Assembly: GCA_030527105.1 (NCBI GenBank)
Contig: JAUNBK010000006.1
Coordinates: 25,635-89,634 of the forward strand
Direction of reading: 5' to 3'
Origin: Planctomycetia bacterium
Lineage (GTDB): Bacteria; Planctomycetota; Planctomycetia; Pirellulales; Thermoguttaceae
DNA: 64,000 bases
The number at the start of each line of letters is the position of its first letter. Position 1 is the stretch's first letter. The notes under the pieces were generated by a model that was given only the letters and a program-made list of their open reading frames with translations, was not told where the DNA came from and made no database searches. Below are positions 7,846 through 17,124 of the stretch, in pieces. Position numbers and translations under genes: made by a program.

Positions 7846-9885
7846 ATGAAATTCCTAAAAAACCATTGGACGCTATTTTTGACCCTCGTTTTCGCGGGCA
7901 GCATACTTTTCGCAAGCAGCGTGGCGCACGCCCTGCAGAATGATCGATTCAGCGAGTATCGCGATCTTTTGGGAGGAAACGACGGGGGCGATCTCCAACT
8001 CGACTTTGGCGGATTGAACGCTGGAGATAATTCGAGCGAGAGTACGACGGATGCGACTGTCCAAGCTGCCGCCGCGTTTCGTCCGCCGCAGGGCGATATG
8101 CCGGGAGTGCTCTCCATTTCGCTCGACATACCGGGGGATTGGTACATTTATTCCATCACGCAGCCCGACGGGGGACCTTTTAAGACTTCATTTCATCTTC
8201 CCGACGAGAGCATTCGTGTCGCGGGGACGATTGAGACTCAGCCGAAGCCGGAAGTCAAAGGAGACAAGGAGCTTTGGGGAAATATTCTCATCGAAACGCA
8301 CAAAAAGAGCGTGACGTGGCGCATTCCGTTCCAATGGGCGACACCCGAGGCGCAGCTTCCAGAGATTGCCGGCAGCGTCGAGTTTCAAATGTGCAACGAA
8401 ATGACGTGCCTTCCGCCGAAGAAAGTCGATTTTGTCGCAAAGCTGGACGAGACGCTCCCTCCGCCAACCCCCGAGACTTCCCCAGCGGCAGCCTCTGGCG
8501 AAAACCAGAGCGCGCCCAAACTTGGAACGTCCGCCCCCGGAGTGCAGCCTCCGGCGGAGGAATTCTCCAGCCTCTGGGTTTGTATTTTATTCGCATATCT
8601 TGGTGGATTGATTTTGAATCTCATGCCGTGCGTGCTCCCCGTGATTGCGCCCAAAATATACTCTTTCGTGCATCAGTCTGGCGAGTCGCGCTCCCGGGTT
8701 TTTTTCCTCAATCTCGCGTATGTTTTCGGCTTGCTCACGGTGTTTTGGATTTTGGCGGCGTTATCAAAATTGGGAAATCTCACCCGATTTCTTGCCGAGG
8801 CGCTCCCGCCCGACTTAGGTGCAAAAGTTCCCGTGTGGGAAAATATGGCTTGGGGCGCGCAATTCCAATACCCTGCGTTCTGCATCTTCATGATCTGCCT
8901 CGTTTTCGTGATGGGGTTGAGTTTCCTCAGCGTGTGGGAGATTCCGATTCCGGGACTCGTCGCGGGGGGAAGTTTAGGAAAAATGCAGCGCAAAGAGGGG
9001 CTTTTGGGTGCGTATTGCATGGGAATTCTCACCACGATCCTCGCCACGCCGTGCGTTGGACCGTTTTTGGGACCGGTGTTTGGATTTCTCATGACGCAAG
9101 CCGTCTGGATGTCCTTTTTGATTTTCTCCGTGATTGGCCTTGGTCTCGCCACGCCGTATCTTGTCGTTGGGATGTTCCCTGCGTTGGTGCGCTTCCTCCC
9201 CAAGCCGGGAGATTGGATGGAGACGTTCAAAGAGATTATGGGCTTTTTCTTCCTCGCGGCTGTCGTGTTGCTATTTTATGTTCTCATCGGCATTTCGCCC
9301 GATTATGTGGTACCAACGCTTTCGCTCCTCGTCGCTCTTTGGTTCGCCTGCTGGCTCATTGGAAAAACGACCCTCTCCGGCGCATCCTCCGAAAGAGTCA
9401 TTATCGCTTGGTGTGCGGGAATCATTTTCGCCTCCATTGTTGGCGTCGGAATGTTCCACTTCTGGTTTGGAGAAAGTACGATCGACGAGAAAAACCGCAT
9501 CGCTTGGGTCGATTTCTCCATAGAAAAAATCGATGAATACCGCGCGCAGAACAAGCCTGTTTTTATCGATTTCACGGCGAATTGGTGCATGACGTGCAAG
9601 TGGAACTCCCTCAACGCAATCGAGACCGAAGACGTTGGCGAGGCTATTCGGCGCAACGGAATCGTCCCCGTTCTTGCGGATTGGACGAATCCCAACCCCG
9701 AAATAGGGGAGTACCTCGAGCGCTTCAATCGCAAATCAATCCCCGTCGTCATCATTTGGATGCCAGGAGAAGATACCCCACTCATTTTGGACGGATTCCT
9801 CACGCAGGCAGCCCTTTTGGAGGCGCTCGAGGGGAGAACTCCCGAAACACCTTCAAGTGCGACTCCACAAAGTGCGCAACCTTAA
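7846..9885 (+). CDS. DsbD-like thiol:disulfide reductase (cytochrome c biogenesis membrane protein with thioredoxin domain)
   Basis: A 679-residue inner-membrane electron carrier. After a signal peptide comes a DsbD-alpha-like periplasmic domain ending in CNEMTCLPPKKV. A region of about eight membrane helices follows, with both family cysteines in LMPCVLPVI and TPCVGPFLG. The last domain is thioredoxin-like with the WCMTCK active site. In DsbD, electrons pass from cytoplasmic thioredoxin through the membrane cysteines to the two periplasmic domains, which reduce exported proteins or apocytochromes. A Pro/Ala-rich linker joins the first two domains. Start set at the ATG with AAAGGGAG upstream, skipping a 53-residue in-frame extension without signal features. 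The order of domains is that of E. coli DsbD. Confidence 0.9.
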   Translation: MKFLKNHWTLFLTLVFAGSILFASSVAHALQNDRFSEYRDLLGGNDGGDLQLDFGGLNAGDNSSESTTDATVQAAAAFRPPQGDMPGVLSISLDIPGDWYIYSITQPDGGPFKTSFHLPDESIRVAGTIETQPKPEVKGDKELWGNILIETHKKSVTWRIPFQWATPEAQLPEIAGSVEFQMCNEMTCLPPKKVDFVAKLDETLPPPTPETSPAAASGENQSAPKLGTSAPGVQPPAEEFSSLWVCILFAYLGGLILNLMPCVLPVIAPKIYSFVHQSGESRSRVFFLNLAYVFGLLTVFWILAALSKLGNLTRFLAEALPPDLGAKVPVWENMAWGAQFQYPAFCIFMICLVFVMGLSFLSVWEIPIPGLVAGGSLGKMQRKEGLLGAYCMGILTTILATPCVGPFLGPVFGFLMTQAVWMSFLIFSVIGLGLATPYLVVGMFPALVRFLPKPGDWMETFKEIMGFFFLAAVVLLFYVLIGISPDYVVPTLSLLVALWFACWLIGKTTLSGASSERVIIAWCAGIIFASIVGVGMFHFWFGESTIDEKNRIAWVDFSIEKIDEYRAQNKPVFIDFTANWCMTCKWNSLNAIETEDVGEAIRRNGIVPVLADWTNPNPEIGEYLERFNRKSIPVVIIWMPGEDTPLILDGFLTQAALLEALEGRTPETPSSATPQSAQP

Positions 9886-9928
9886 TTCCACCCCATTTTC
9901 CCACCTTTTTTACGCGAAAGGATTGAGC

Positions 9929-12136
9929 ATGATGAAAATCGCACATGCGCCAAATTTTGTCCTTTTATACCTTTTTCTCTGCGTTGGACTCGTGCCCGCG
10001 CAAGAAATCTACCATGTGGACGCTCAAACGGGGAGCGACACGCACGATGGCTCGGCTGCCGCCCCGTGGCGCACGATCGAGAAGGCGCGCGAGTCGCTTC
10101 GTCTCCTGAAAAAAGAGGGGAAATTCCCCGAGTCGGGCGTCGTTGTGGAACTTTCGGGGCAATTCGCTCTGCCGCTGGGCGGGGTTGAATTCTCGGTAGC
10201 CGACAGCGGGCTGAGTGCCGACGCGCCCATGATTTATCGTGCGTCGAAGTCTGGCGCGCTTTTTGTCGGTGGAAATCAACTTGCGGCAGACAAATTCCGA
10301 CCCGTCCAAGACCCCGAGACGCGCAATCGCCTCAAACCCGTCGCGAGAGAGAAAATCCTCGAATTCCCCCTCGCCGAGGCAGGCATTCCTAAAATCGATC
10401 CTCTCCCCGATAAATTTCAAAAATGGCCCTACGTTGAGTTGTTTTGCGACGACAAACCGATGCAAATCGCACGATTTCCCAACGAGGGTTGGCTGGAGGT
10501 GGGAAAAGTCCATGATCGCGGCGTCGCGCCCGTCGATCGAACGAAGGACGAGTGGGAGTTTGGCGTCCGTGGCGGCGTGTTCGAATTTGCCGAAGAGGCA
10601 CCTGCTCGGTGGAATGTCTCAAAGGGCGTGTGGCTCAATGGTTTTTGGTGTCACGATTGGTATGTCGAAACGCTCCGGGTGGGCGCGATTGATGCCGAGA
10701 AAAAAACGATCACGACCGCCGTTCCCTCCGTTTATGGCATCGGAAATTCTAGCGCGTGGCACACGGCAAAACGCCGATACTACGCGCTCAATCTGCTCGA
10801 AGAGCTTGATGCGCCGGGAGAATGGTACATCGACAACGAGAAGAATATTCTCTATTTCTACCCGCCAGAAGAATCCCTCGAGAACGTTTTTCTCGCCGTC
10901 CAGAAGCAGCCGCTCCTCAAAGTGCGGGGCGCAAAATTTTTCCAAATCGACGGAATCCACGCGAAATGTACGCTCGGACTGGCGATCGAGATGCGCGATT
11001 GCGAGGATGCGTTGATCAAAAACGTCGTCGTATACAACGTTGCCAACAATGCGATCAATATCTCCGGCGGCAGACGCTGCGGAATCACGCACTCCGAAAT
11101 CTTCAACGCGGGGAGCAACGGCGTCTCGCTCTACGGCGGCAATCGAAAAACATTAGAAAAGTGCGAGCATTTTGTCACGTTCTGCCGCATTCATCATTGC
11201 GGACGGCTCCAGCGCACAGGCGGCGGAACCTGCCTCTATTTTGGAGGGTGCGGGTGCTACATCGCCCACAATCTCTTGTACGACACCCCCTACAACTGCG
11301 TAAACTACGGTGGAAACGAGCACCTCTTCGAGTTTAACGAAGTCCACTCCACCATGATGGAAAGCGGCGACGGGGGTGGTTTGTACACCGGACGCGACTG
11401 GGGGTCTCTCGGGAACGTTATTCAATACAATTTCTTCCACCACTTTGGAAAAGCGGGCGTCGATTGGCAAAACGAGAACGGAATCGCTCCAAAATACGAG
11501 CCTCTCAAGCAAAACGTCATGGTGATGGGCGTCTATCTCGACGATTGCGACAGCGGCGACACGCTTCGGGGTAACGTCTTTTATCGCGCGGGCTGGGCAG
11601 CGTTTGTCGGCGGCGGGCGTTACAATACAATCGAAAACAATCTCTTCATCGAGTGTTCGGCAGCCGTTCATTTCGACGACCGAGGACTCCGACGCGCGCG
11701 CCCCGGCGAGGGCGTGAAAAACGGGTGGGATCTTCTCAAAAAACTCCAAGACCTCGGCTACCAACAATCTCCGTGGAAAGAAAAGTACCCCTTCATTCAA
11801 GATATAATGGAGGACGACCCCAAACTCCCGCTGCATAACACGGTGAAAAATAACATCGCGATCGGCTGCGGACGATGGCTTCAGCTGCATAACTACACAG
11901 GCACGTCGCAAGTGGTTCCGCGCTTGGATTTTCGCAACAATCATGTGTTCAACTGGACGAGCGACGCGGAGAAAAGTCTCTTCCCACCGAACGAAGACGG
12001 CAGCAGCAGGACGGAATTTCGCCCCGAAACGCTGACGCTCTCGGACGATTGCGCTAAAGTCCAAGCAGAGGCGCTGCGTTTGGTCCCTGATTTTATACCG
12101 ATCCCTTTGGGAAACATTGGGATTCAGGGCAAATAA
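9929..12136 (+). CDS. Secreted right-handed beta-helix protein (pectate-lyase-like fold)
   Basis: A 735-residue exported protein. The signal peptide is followed by the IYHVDAQTGSDTHDGSAAAPWRT opening (given as two parts: IYHVDAQTGSD and AAPWRTIEKA), typical of planctomycetal parallel beta-helix proteins. The centre (residues about 330-640) has many short Asn- and Gly-rich strands such as NNAINISGG, SNGVSLYGGN and GDTLRGNVFY, as expected for helix coils. Related folds bind or cleave polysaccharides; the substrate and any catalytic site are not evident. Two ATGs (9929, 9932) follow GAAAGGA, and the first is used. It starts 43 bases after the DsbD-like gene and may be co-transcribed. Confidence 0.85.
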   Translation: MMKIAHAPNFVLLYLFLCVGLVPAQEIYHVDAQTGSDTHDGSAAAPWRTIEKARESLRLLKKEGKFPESGVVVELSGQFALPLGGVEFSVADSGLSADAPMIYRASKSGALFVGGNQLAADKFRPVQDPETRNRLKPVAREKILEFPLAEAGIPKIDPLPDKFQKWPYVELFCDDKPMQIARFPNEGWLEVGKVHDRGVAPVDRTKDEWEFGVRGGVFEFAEEAPARWNVSKGVWLNGFWCHDWYVETLRVGAIDAEKKTITTAVPSVYGIGNSSAWHTAKRRYYALNLLEELDAPGEWYIDNEKNILYFYPPEESLENVFLAVQKQPLLKVRGAKFFQIDGIHAKCTLGLAIEMRDCEDALIKNVVVYNVANNAINISGGRRCGITHSEIFNAGSNGVSLYGGNRKTLEKCEHFVTFCRIHHCGRLQRTGGGTCLYFGGCGCYIAHNLLYDTPYNCVNYGGNEHLFEFNEVHSTMMESGDGGGLYTGRDWGSLGNVIQYNFFHHFGKAGVDWQNENGIAPKYEPLKQNVMVMGVYLDDCDSGDTLRGNVFYRAGWAAFVGGGRYNTIENNLFIECSAAVHFDDRGLRRARPGEGVKNGWDLLKKLQDLGYQQSPWKEKYPFIQDIMEDDPKLPLHNTVKNNIAIGCGRWLQLHNYTGTSQVVPRLDFRNNHVFNWTSDAEKSLFPPNEDGSSRTEFRPETLTLSDDCAKVQAEALRLVPDFIPIPLGNIGIQGK

Positions 12137-12237
12137 TACTCGTCCTCCTTAAAATTTCGGTTTTCACGAAGTTTCGAGAGTCATGTACACGGCTCCAATG
12201 GCGGAGGAAACGGAAATTTCAATGCGAAAGATTATAA
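12134..12237 (+). repeat. MITE-like repeat, diverged copy 2
   Basis: Same layout as the family consensus but with many substitutions (TAATACTCGTCCTCC at the left, CGGAAATTTCAATGCG and ATTATAA at the right). The element overlaps the stop of the beta-helix gene by a few bases and precedes the isomerase gene. Confidence 0.6.
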
Positions 12238-12331
12238 ACAATCGTGTGGGAGATGTTTTTGATATTGTATACCACTCGCGACCGGCGGGAGTGCCTCCGT
12301 TTCGAGTACGACGTGTATGGTGGGACGAATT

Positions 12332-13357
12332 ATGGTCAAATCAAATCAAAATTTGTTGAGTTCTCACGAGCAATTTAGCTGTCTGGCGCGGAGCCGTGAG
12401 GTGTTCCGGCTGGAAATTGCTGAGCTGGAGAAGATTGCCGAGCGATTGGATGAGGGAATTGATCGCGTTGCGCGACTGATTTTTGAGTCCCACAACAAAG
12501 TGGTGGTCTCGGGAATTGGCAAGACGGGCATCATCGGTCGAAAAATCGCCGCGACACTCGCCTCGACCGGGACGCACGCGATCTTTCTCAATGCGGCAGA
12601 GGCGGTTCATGGCGATCTGGGGATGGTGCAAAATGGAGACATCGTTCTTCTCATCTCGAACAGCGGCATGTCGTCCGAGATTCTCTCCATTCTCGCGCCG
12701 CTCAAGACGATTGGGTGCGTTCTCGTCGCAATGACGGGGAACCTCGAATCCGACCTTGCGCGCCAAGCGGACTATGTGCTGGACGTCGGCGTGGAGAAAG
12801 AAGCGTGTCGAATCGGGCTTGCGCCCACGTCTTCTACCACTGCGGCACTCGTCATGGGGGACGCGCTTGCGGTGTGTCTCATGGAGATGCGCGACTTTCA
12901 ACCGGAAAATTTCGTCTTGTACCACCCCGGAGGTGCGTTGGGAAGGCGTCTCCTCACGCGTGTGAGAGATCGAATGGCGAGGGAGATTCCCAAGGTTCGA
13001 ATCGGGGATTTCTTCAAGGAAGTCCTTTGCGTCATGAGTTTGAGGCGCCTTGGAGTCGCGATCGTATACGACGAAAATGATCGACCCGCAGGAATCATCA
13101 CGGATGGCGACGTCCGGCGCGCGATGCAACGTTTCGACGATATTCGAGAAGTGCGTGCGGTCGATTTTATGACCAAAAACTTCAAATGGATTCTCCCCGA
13201 CGCGCCGATTCACGATGCGTTGGAACTTATGGACATCAACAAAATCACAACGATTGTCGTCATGGAGAGCGACACGAGCGACGCCCCCGTAGCGGGGATT
13301 CTCTCGATACACCACATTTTCGATTTTCGAACCCCCTCTTTTTCGCCACGCGGATAG
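12332..13357 (+). CDS. kdsD: Arabinose-5-phosphate isomerase (KpsF/GutQ family)
   Basis: A 341-residue enzyme that interconverts D-ribulose 5-phosphate and D-arabinose 5-phosphate, the first step to KDO for lipopolysaccharide. The N-terminal SIS domain shows GIGKTGIIGRK, HGDLGM and LISNSGMSSE. Two CBS domains follow, with IVYDENDRPAGIITDGDVRR as the first. An alternative ATG at 12317 adds five residues. Length and domain order are those of KdsD. The gene stands alone between the beta-helix gene and a sialidase-like gene, so it gives no operon information. Confidence 0.92.
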   Translation: MVKSNQNLLSSHEQFSCLARSREVFRLEIAELEKIAERLDEGIDRVARLIFESHNKVVVSGIGKTGIIGRKIAATLASTGTHAIFLNAAEAVHGDLGMVQNGDIVLLISNSGMSSEILSILAPLKTIGCVLVAMTGNLESDLARQADYVLDVGVEKEACRIGLAPTSSTTAALVMGDALAVCLMEMRDFQPENFVLYHPGGALGRRLLTRVRDRMAREIPKVRIGDFFKEVLCVMSLRRLGVAIVYDENDRPAGIITDGDVRRAMQRFDDIREVRAVDFMTKNFKWILPDAPIHDALELMDINKITTIVVMESDTSDAPVAGILSIHHIFDFRTPSFSPRG

Positions 13358-13417
13358 TTTCGGCTGCGTCGCGGCGGAGGAGGTGATTTTTGCCCCCCTT
13401 TTAAGAAGGACAATATC

Positions 13418-14623
13418 ATGACCCCACCTGCCCATTCCCCCAAATCCCCCGGCTCGACCACATGGACGCGTCGAGACCTTCTAAAACGCTCCGCTTGCCT
13501 CGGATTCCTCCCCCTTTTTGCTCCACTTTCGGCTGCCGAGGGGGACAAATCCTCAAAAATCGACGGAAGGATTCTCGAAAACGTGTTGATTCGCGCCAAC
13601 TCGCCGCAAGGATATCAAGGCTGGCCGACGGTGGCGAAGCTGCCCAACGGGGACTTGGCGGTCGTCGTTTCCGCAGGTCGCGAAGGTCACGTTTGTCCCT
13701 TCGGGAGAGTCGACTTCTTCCGCTCTTCGGACGGCGGAAAAACATGGTCGGAAGGCAAAACGATTCTCAATCACCCTGCGGACGATCGCGACGCGGGGAT
13801 TTGTGTGACTTCCAAAGGAACTATCCTCGTGACGACTTTCACCTCTTTCGCCTACCTGCCCGCTTTGGAGCAAGAGCGCAAGCGACGCGCGCAGGGGAAA
13901 GGGACTTGGAGCGACGAAAGATTCCAAAGATGGGAGGAAGCGCACCGCCCATTCGAGACGCTCGAAAAGCGCAAGGAAGAGTTGGGCTGCTGGATGATTC
14001 GCTCGGAGGACGGCGGAAAAACATGGTCGGAGCGCTATCGATCTCTCGTCAATTCGCCCCACGGACCGATTCAACTCCGCGACGGACGCCTACTCTACCC
14101 CGGGATTAAACTTTGGGAGAATCCTCGAACCGTTGGAATCGCGCACTCCCTCGACGATGGCAAAACATGGAGTTGGCTCGCCGACCTACAACCTGTCGAT
14201 GGGGAAAACATAAACCAGTACCACGAGCTGCACGGCGTGGAGACGGAGAGCGGGCGCCTCGTCGTGCACGTCCGAAGCCATGCCCCCTCAAGCAACGGCG
14301 AGACACTTCAAACCGAGTCCGACGATGGGGGCAAAACGTGGACGCGAATCCATCGAATCGGCGTGTGGGGACTCCCCTCGCACCTGCTAAAGCTCTCCGA
14401 TGGTCGACTTTTAATGACGTATGGACACCGACGCGATCCATTTGGCAACCTCGCCAGAATCTCCACGAACGAAGGGCGAAGTTGGTCGGAAGAGTTCCGC
14501 CTCAACCACTGCCCGCCGTGCGATTTGGGGTACCCCTCCACGATTCAGCGAGACGACGGCACATTGGTGAGCGTGTGGTACGAAGCGGGGAGCGTCAAAG
14601 CCGCCATCTGGCAACTGAATTAG
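13418..14623 (+). CDS. Tat-exported sialidase-like (BNR repeat) protein
   Basis: A 401-residue exported protein. The signal has the twin-arginine motif TRRDLLKR (residues 17-24) followed by a short hydrophobic stretch and ALSAAEG-type cleavage region. Five Asp-box motifs mark the six-bladed propeller: SSDGGKTW, SEDGGKTW, SLDDGKTW, SDDGGKTW and STNEGRSW. Such proteins are annotated as exo-alpha-sialidases, but many planctomycetal members lack proof of activity and may act on other glycans. AAGGA precedes the start. It lies 60 bases downstream of the isomerase gene. Confidence 0.88.
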   Translation: MTPPAHSPKSPGSTTWTRRDLLKRSACLGFLPLFAPLSAAEGDKSSKIDGRILENVLIRANSPQGYQGWPTVAKLPNGDLAVVVSAGREGHVCPFGRVDFFRSSDGGKTWSEGKTILNHPADDRDAGICVTSKGTILVTTFTSFAYLPALEQERKRRAQGKGTWSDERFQRWEEAHRPFETLEKRKEELGCWMIRSEDGGKTWSERYRSLVNSPHGPIQLRDGRLLYPGIKLWENPRTVGIAHSLDDGKTWSWLADLQPVDGENINQYHELHGVETESGRLVVHVRSHAPSSNGETLQTESDDGGKTWTRIHRIGVWGLPSHLLKLSDGRLLMTYGHRRDPFGNLARISTNEGRSWSEEFRLNHCPPCDLGYPSTIQRDDGTLVSVWYEAGSVKAAIWQLN

Positions 14624-14635
14624 GAACGAACGTTT

Positions 14636-15664
14636 TCACCCTCCAGCGGGACGGATTGTCGTGATCCACAAAAAGACGTTGCCTGCCTCGTCCATGCGCA
14701 CCTCTTTTTGAAGCCCCGCCTGGTACAAAACAAGGTCGAGCAGGCGCGAGTAAGTGAAACGCGCCGGCTTCTGCTTAATGACGACTTCTTCAAGGTCGAT
14801 GTCGTCGAGAAGAATGGAGTTGTAGTCGTAGAGAAAGGGGATTTGGAGCCGACTTTGAAGCGAGTCCAGCACCACTTGGGCGCGGACGCCGTTCACGTTG
14901 GCATTGAATTTCTCGAATAAAATGTCTATTTCGCCAGGTCTTTCGACGGGATATCCAATCGGAAGGATCGTTTCGTCTCCCACATCTCGAGAATCGACGA
15001 GAGTTAAAACGATCGCCCCGTCGGCTTGGCGGCGCGGAACGGCACAATAGCCAATGTATCGAAGGAGATACGCGAGCGACGTGCCGCGTGATACGTCCTG
15101 AAGCTCCTCGGGAACAAGGTCCTCCTCGCTCAGCGCGGAAGCGATCGCGGCTGGGGTTCGGACTCGGACATTCTCCATATCCCCAATAATCTTCTTCAAA
15201 ACGAGTCGCCGCTTCCTTTCTTGGGTGCTGAAGCCAACGGGCTGTGCCAAATCGCGAAACGCAACCTCCTGCATCTGCGCGTTGGCGGCAGGGAGCGGCG
15301 CGGCGGAGAGCTTCATCAGAGCAATTTGTTTCTCGAGGTACGGATAAATCTCTCGAATTCGATTTCGCGAAAACGACACGCGACCCGGCAGGTAAATCTC
15401 GTTATTGTCCGTGAGAAGTGCCGAGACTTTGTAATTCTCGTCGCCAAGATCCACAATATCGAGCGCGTCGCTCTCGTCGCCAGTTCGAAATCGCACACTT
15501 TGAAAGCCGAGAGTTTGCATTGCCGCACCCCAATCTTGCGCAAGTTGAGGGCGCAGCGTTCCTTGGGAGAAAACTTCAAGCCGAATGCTCGGCGTCTGGG
15601 CGTATAAAAACCCGGCGCAGAGGGAGAGCCACATCGCCAAAAAAGGAGAAAAAGTGCGAATCAT
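14636..15664 (-). CDS. Secreted STN-domain protein (secretin/TonB short N-terminal domain)
   Basis: A 342-residue protein with a signal peptide (MIRTFSPFLAMWLSLCAGFL, cleavage after YAQ). The C-terminal part contains an STN-like module: VLDSLQSRLQIPFLYDYNSI followed by LLDLVLYQAGLQKEVRMDE, in which a small repeat normally precedes secretin rings. It has the same logic as the protein at 53736-54974. No secretin barrel follows, so it is a free-standing planctomycetal form of unknown job. A longer in-frame open frame starts at 16150 but lacks a signal and crosses the repeat region; the ATG at 15664 is preferred. Confidence 0.7.
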   Translation of the reverse strand: MIRTFSPFLAMWLSLCAGFLYAQTPSIRLEVFSQGTLRPQLAQDWGAAMQTLGFQSVRFRTGDESDALDIVDLGDENYKVSALLTDNNEIYLPGRVSFSRNRIREIYPYLEKQIALMKLSAAPLPAANAQMQEVAFRDLAQPVGFSTQERKRRLVLKKIIGDMENVRVRTPAAIASALSEEDLVPEELQDVSRGTSLAYLLRYIGYCAVPRRQADGAIVLTLVDSRDVGDETILPIGYPVERPGEIDILFEKFNANVNGVRAQVVLDSLQSRLQIPFLYDYNSILLDDIDLEEVVIKQKPARFTYSRLLDLVLYQAGLQKEVRMDEAGNVFLWITTIRPAGG

Positions 15665-15873
15665 AAAAAACCTTTCGAAATGGACTAAAGTTTTCCGATT
15701 GTATCGACGATAACCATTATAGCGACAATTGTATTGGATTTTACGATTTTCCCAAGTGTCCGTTCCAAGGTGTCGCCGCAAGACGTAACGCCATGGTTCT
15801 TGCGGAGGCGCACGAGTCGGAGACTTATCGGAAATCAATTTGCCTACACCACACAGGAACAAGGAGGTGGCGG

Positions 15874-16074
15874 ATGCGCCCTCTGCACGGAATGATTTTA
15901 GGATTGAGTTTATTGGCGTTGTTTGGCATGAGCACTGGCTGCCAGTCTCACATCGGTGGACAAACGCTTCCGAGTGGGTATTATCTCCACGACGACGTCC
16001 AATATTTTGCGCCTCCATCTTCCAACACGTTGGAGAATGAGAGCGTGACACTACAGCGCCGGGGTGACACCTGA
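15874..16074 (+). CDS. Small conserved planctomycetal lipoprotein
   Basis: A 66-residue lipoprotein. The start has a perfect AAGGAGG seven bases upstream. A hydrophobic leader (GMILGLSLLALFGMSTGC) ends in a lipobox cysteine at residue 23. The mature part contains LPSGYYLHDDVQYF, a signature of short planctomycetal membrane or secreted proteins of unknown role. It diverges from the STN gene, with 209 bases between their starts. Confidence 0.75.
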   Translation: MRPLHGMILGLSLLALFGMSTGCQSHIGGQTLPSGYYLHDDVQYFAPPSSNTLENESVTLQRRGDT

Positions 16075-16089
16075 TAGCGCCCATCGCGC

Positions 16090-16197
16090 GATACTCGTTG
16101 CTCTTGAAAATTCCCGCCTTGCGTGACGCTTTGCGAGCCGAGGCGCGCAAGCTCCATCGGCGGACGGAGGCGGAGATTTAAATGAGAACGAGTATAA
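16090..16197 (+). repeat. MITE-like repeat, copy 3 (both ends of left type)
   Basis: The left end and core (TTTGCGAGCCG, AAGCTCCATCGGCGGACGG) match the family. The right end reads AATGAGAACGAGTATAA, which is the reverse complement of a left end rather than the usual right end. It lies directly after the small lipoprotein gene. Confidence 0.65.
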
Positions 16198-16412
16198 AAC
16201 ACCTTCCAAAGGCGCTTTCGTCGTGGCGTATCTCGAACGCAGACGGCGCGTCGGAACGTTACGCGACTCATTAATAATGATACGAATTAACGCGGGCGCG
16301 AGTTCGTTATTTGACGGAACTTGCGTCAGGGTCGGCATCTAAAGGCGGGGGCGTTGTGCCGTCTGCCTTTGTTGGCGTTGTGCTCGAGACACATCAAGGA
16401 AACGAGGCGCTC

Positions 16413-16742
16413 ATGGAAACGGAACTCACCACCATACCGATCGACCAGAGGGCGCAAGCGATTCTGCACGTGGCGCTCATTTGGATCGGCGTGGCGACGA
16501 TTGCGGGCGTCTCGGCAAAACTTCTTGTTCCCGGAGAGCGACCGAGGGGAACTTTTTCAACGCTCGCACTCGGCATGATTGCGTCCACGGTGGCAAACCT
16601 TCTTCTCCATTGGATTATGCGAGGCGTTGGAATCGAGGATTTCAACCCCGTCTCGCTTCTTGGTATCACAACGAGCATCGTGCTTGCGTGTGGTCTGCTT
16701 GCTTTGTTGCGATCGCTCACATGGAAGAAGCCGTCGTCATAG
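16413..16742 (+). CDS. Small membrane protein, possibly GlsB/YeaQ-like
   Basis: A 109-residue protein with three hydrophobic segments: ILHVALIWIGVATIAGVSAK, a segment around LALGMIASTVANLLLHWI, and a C-terminal one (LLGITTSIVLACGLLALL). The layout and the first Gly-rich helix resemble GlsB/YeaQ/YmgE stress-response membrane proteins, although the usual poly-Gly hairpin is weak. Start chosen at the ATG after AAGGAAACGAGG; a longer frame from 16311 is less likely. Function unknown. Confidence 0.55.
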   Translation: METELTTIPIDQRAQAILHVALIWIGVATIAGVSAKLLVPGERPRGTFSTLALGMIASTVANLLLHWIMRGVGIEDFNPVSLLGITTSIVLACGLLALLRSLTWKKPSS

Positions 16743-16796
16743 GCGATTTTGGCACTTTTCGACGTACGCGCGATGAGTGCCCGCAGCGTAATACAA

Positions 16797-16918
16797 AATT
16801 CCCCTCTTTCAGAGGGGTGGCAGCCGAAGGCTGACGGGGTGTTCTGCGGCGGAAACGGTTCTCACGTTCCCGAACTACACCCCGCCCTACGGGCATACCC
16901 CTTCGAAGAAGGAGAATT
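16797..16918. repeat. Palindromic AATTC element (second MITE-like family)
   Basis: About 122 bp with imperfect terminal inverted repeats: AATTCCCCTCTTTCAGAGGGGT at the left (as AATTCCCCTCTTTC then AGAGGGGT) and ACCCCTTCGAAGAAGGAG then AATT at the right. Inside are the inverted pairs GGGGTG and CACCCC. A partial copy lies at about 22391-22470. Confidence 0.6.
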
Positions 16919-17005
16919 CAGGGGGAGACTCCTCACACTCAAGAGCCGAGAATGCAAACTTTTTTTGAAGGCACCCCTTTTTTTCGAAAAAACGCCTGCT
17001 ACATC

Positions 17006-17034
17006 TTGACACGCGAGGTGTGATTGGCTATAAT
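17006..17034 (+). promoter_or_regulatory. Consensus sigma70 promoter of the metallophosphoesterase gene
   Basis: TTGACA (17006-17011), 17 bases, TATAAT (17029-17034). Predicted start near 17041, giving an 84-base leader before the ATG at 17125. The rest of the gap from 16743 holds only the palindromic element. Confidence 0.8.
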
Positions 17035-17124
17035 AATCTGCGTAAGAATGGTTTTTTTCAGAGCCTTGCCCCTGCCGTTTTTCTAAACACAAACGCCTTT
17101 ATTGACATTTTGGGATATCCTATC

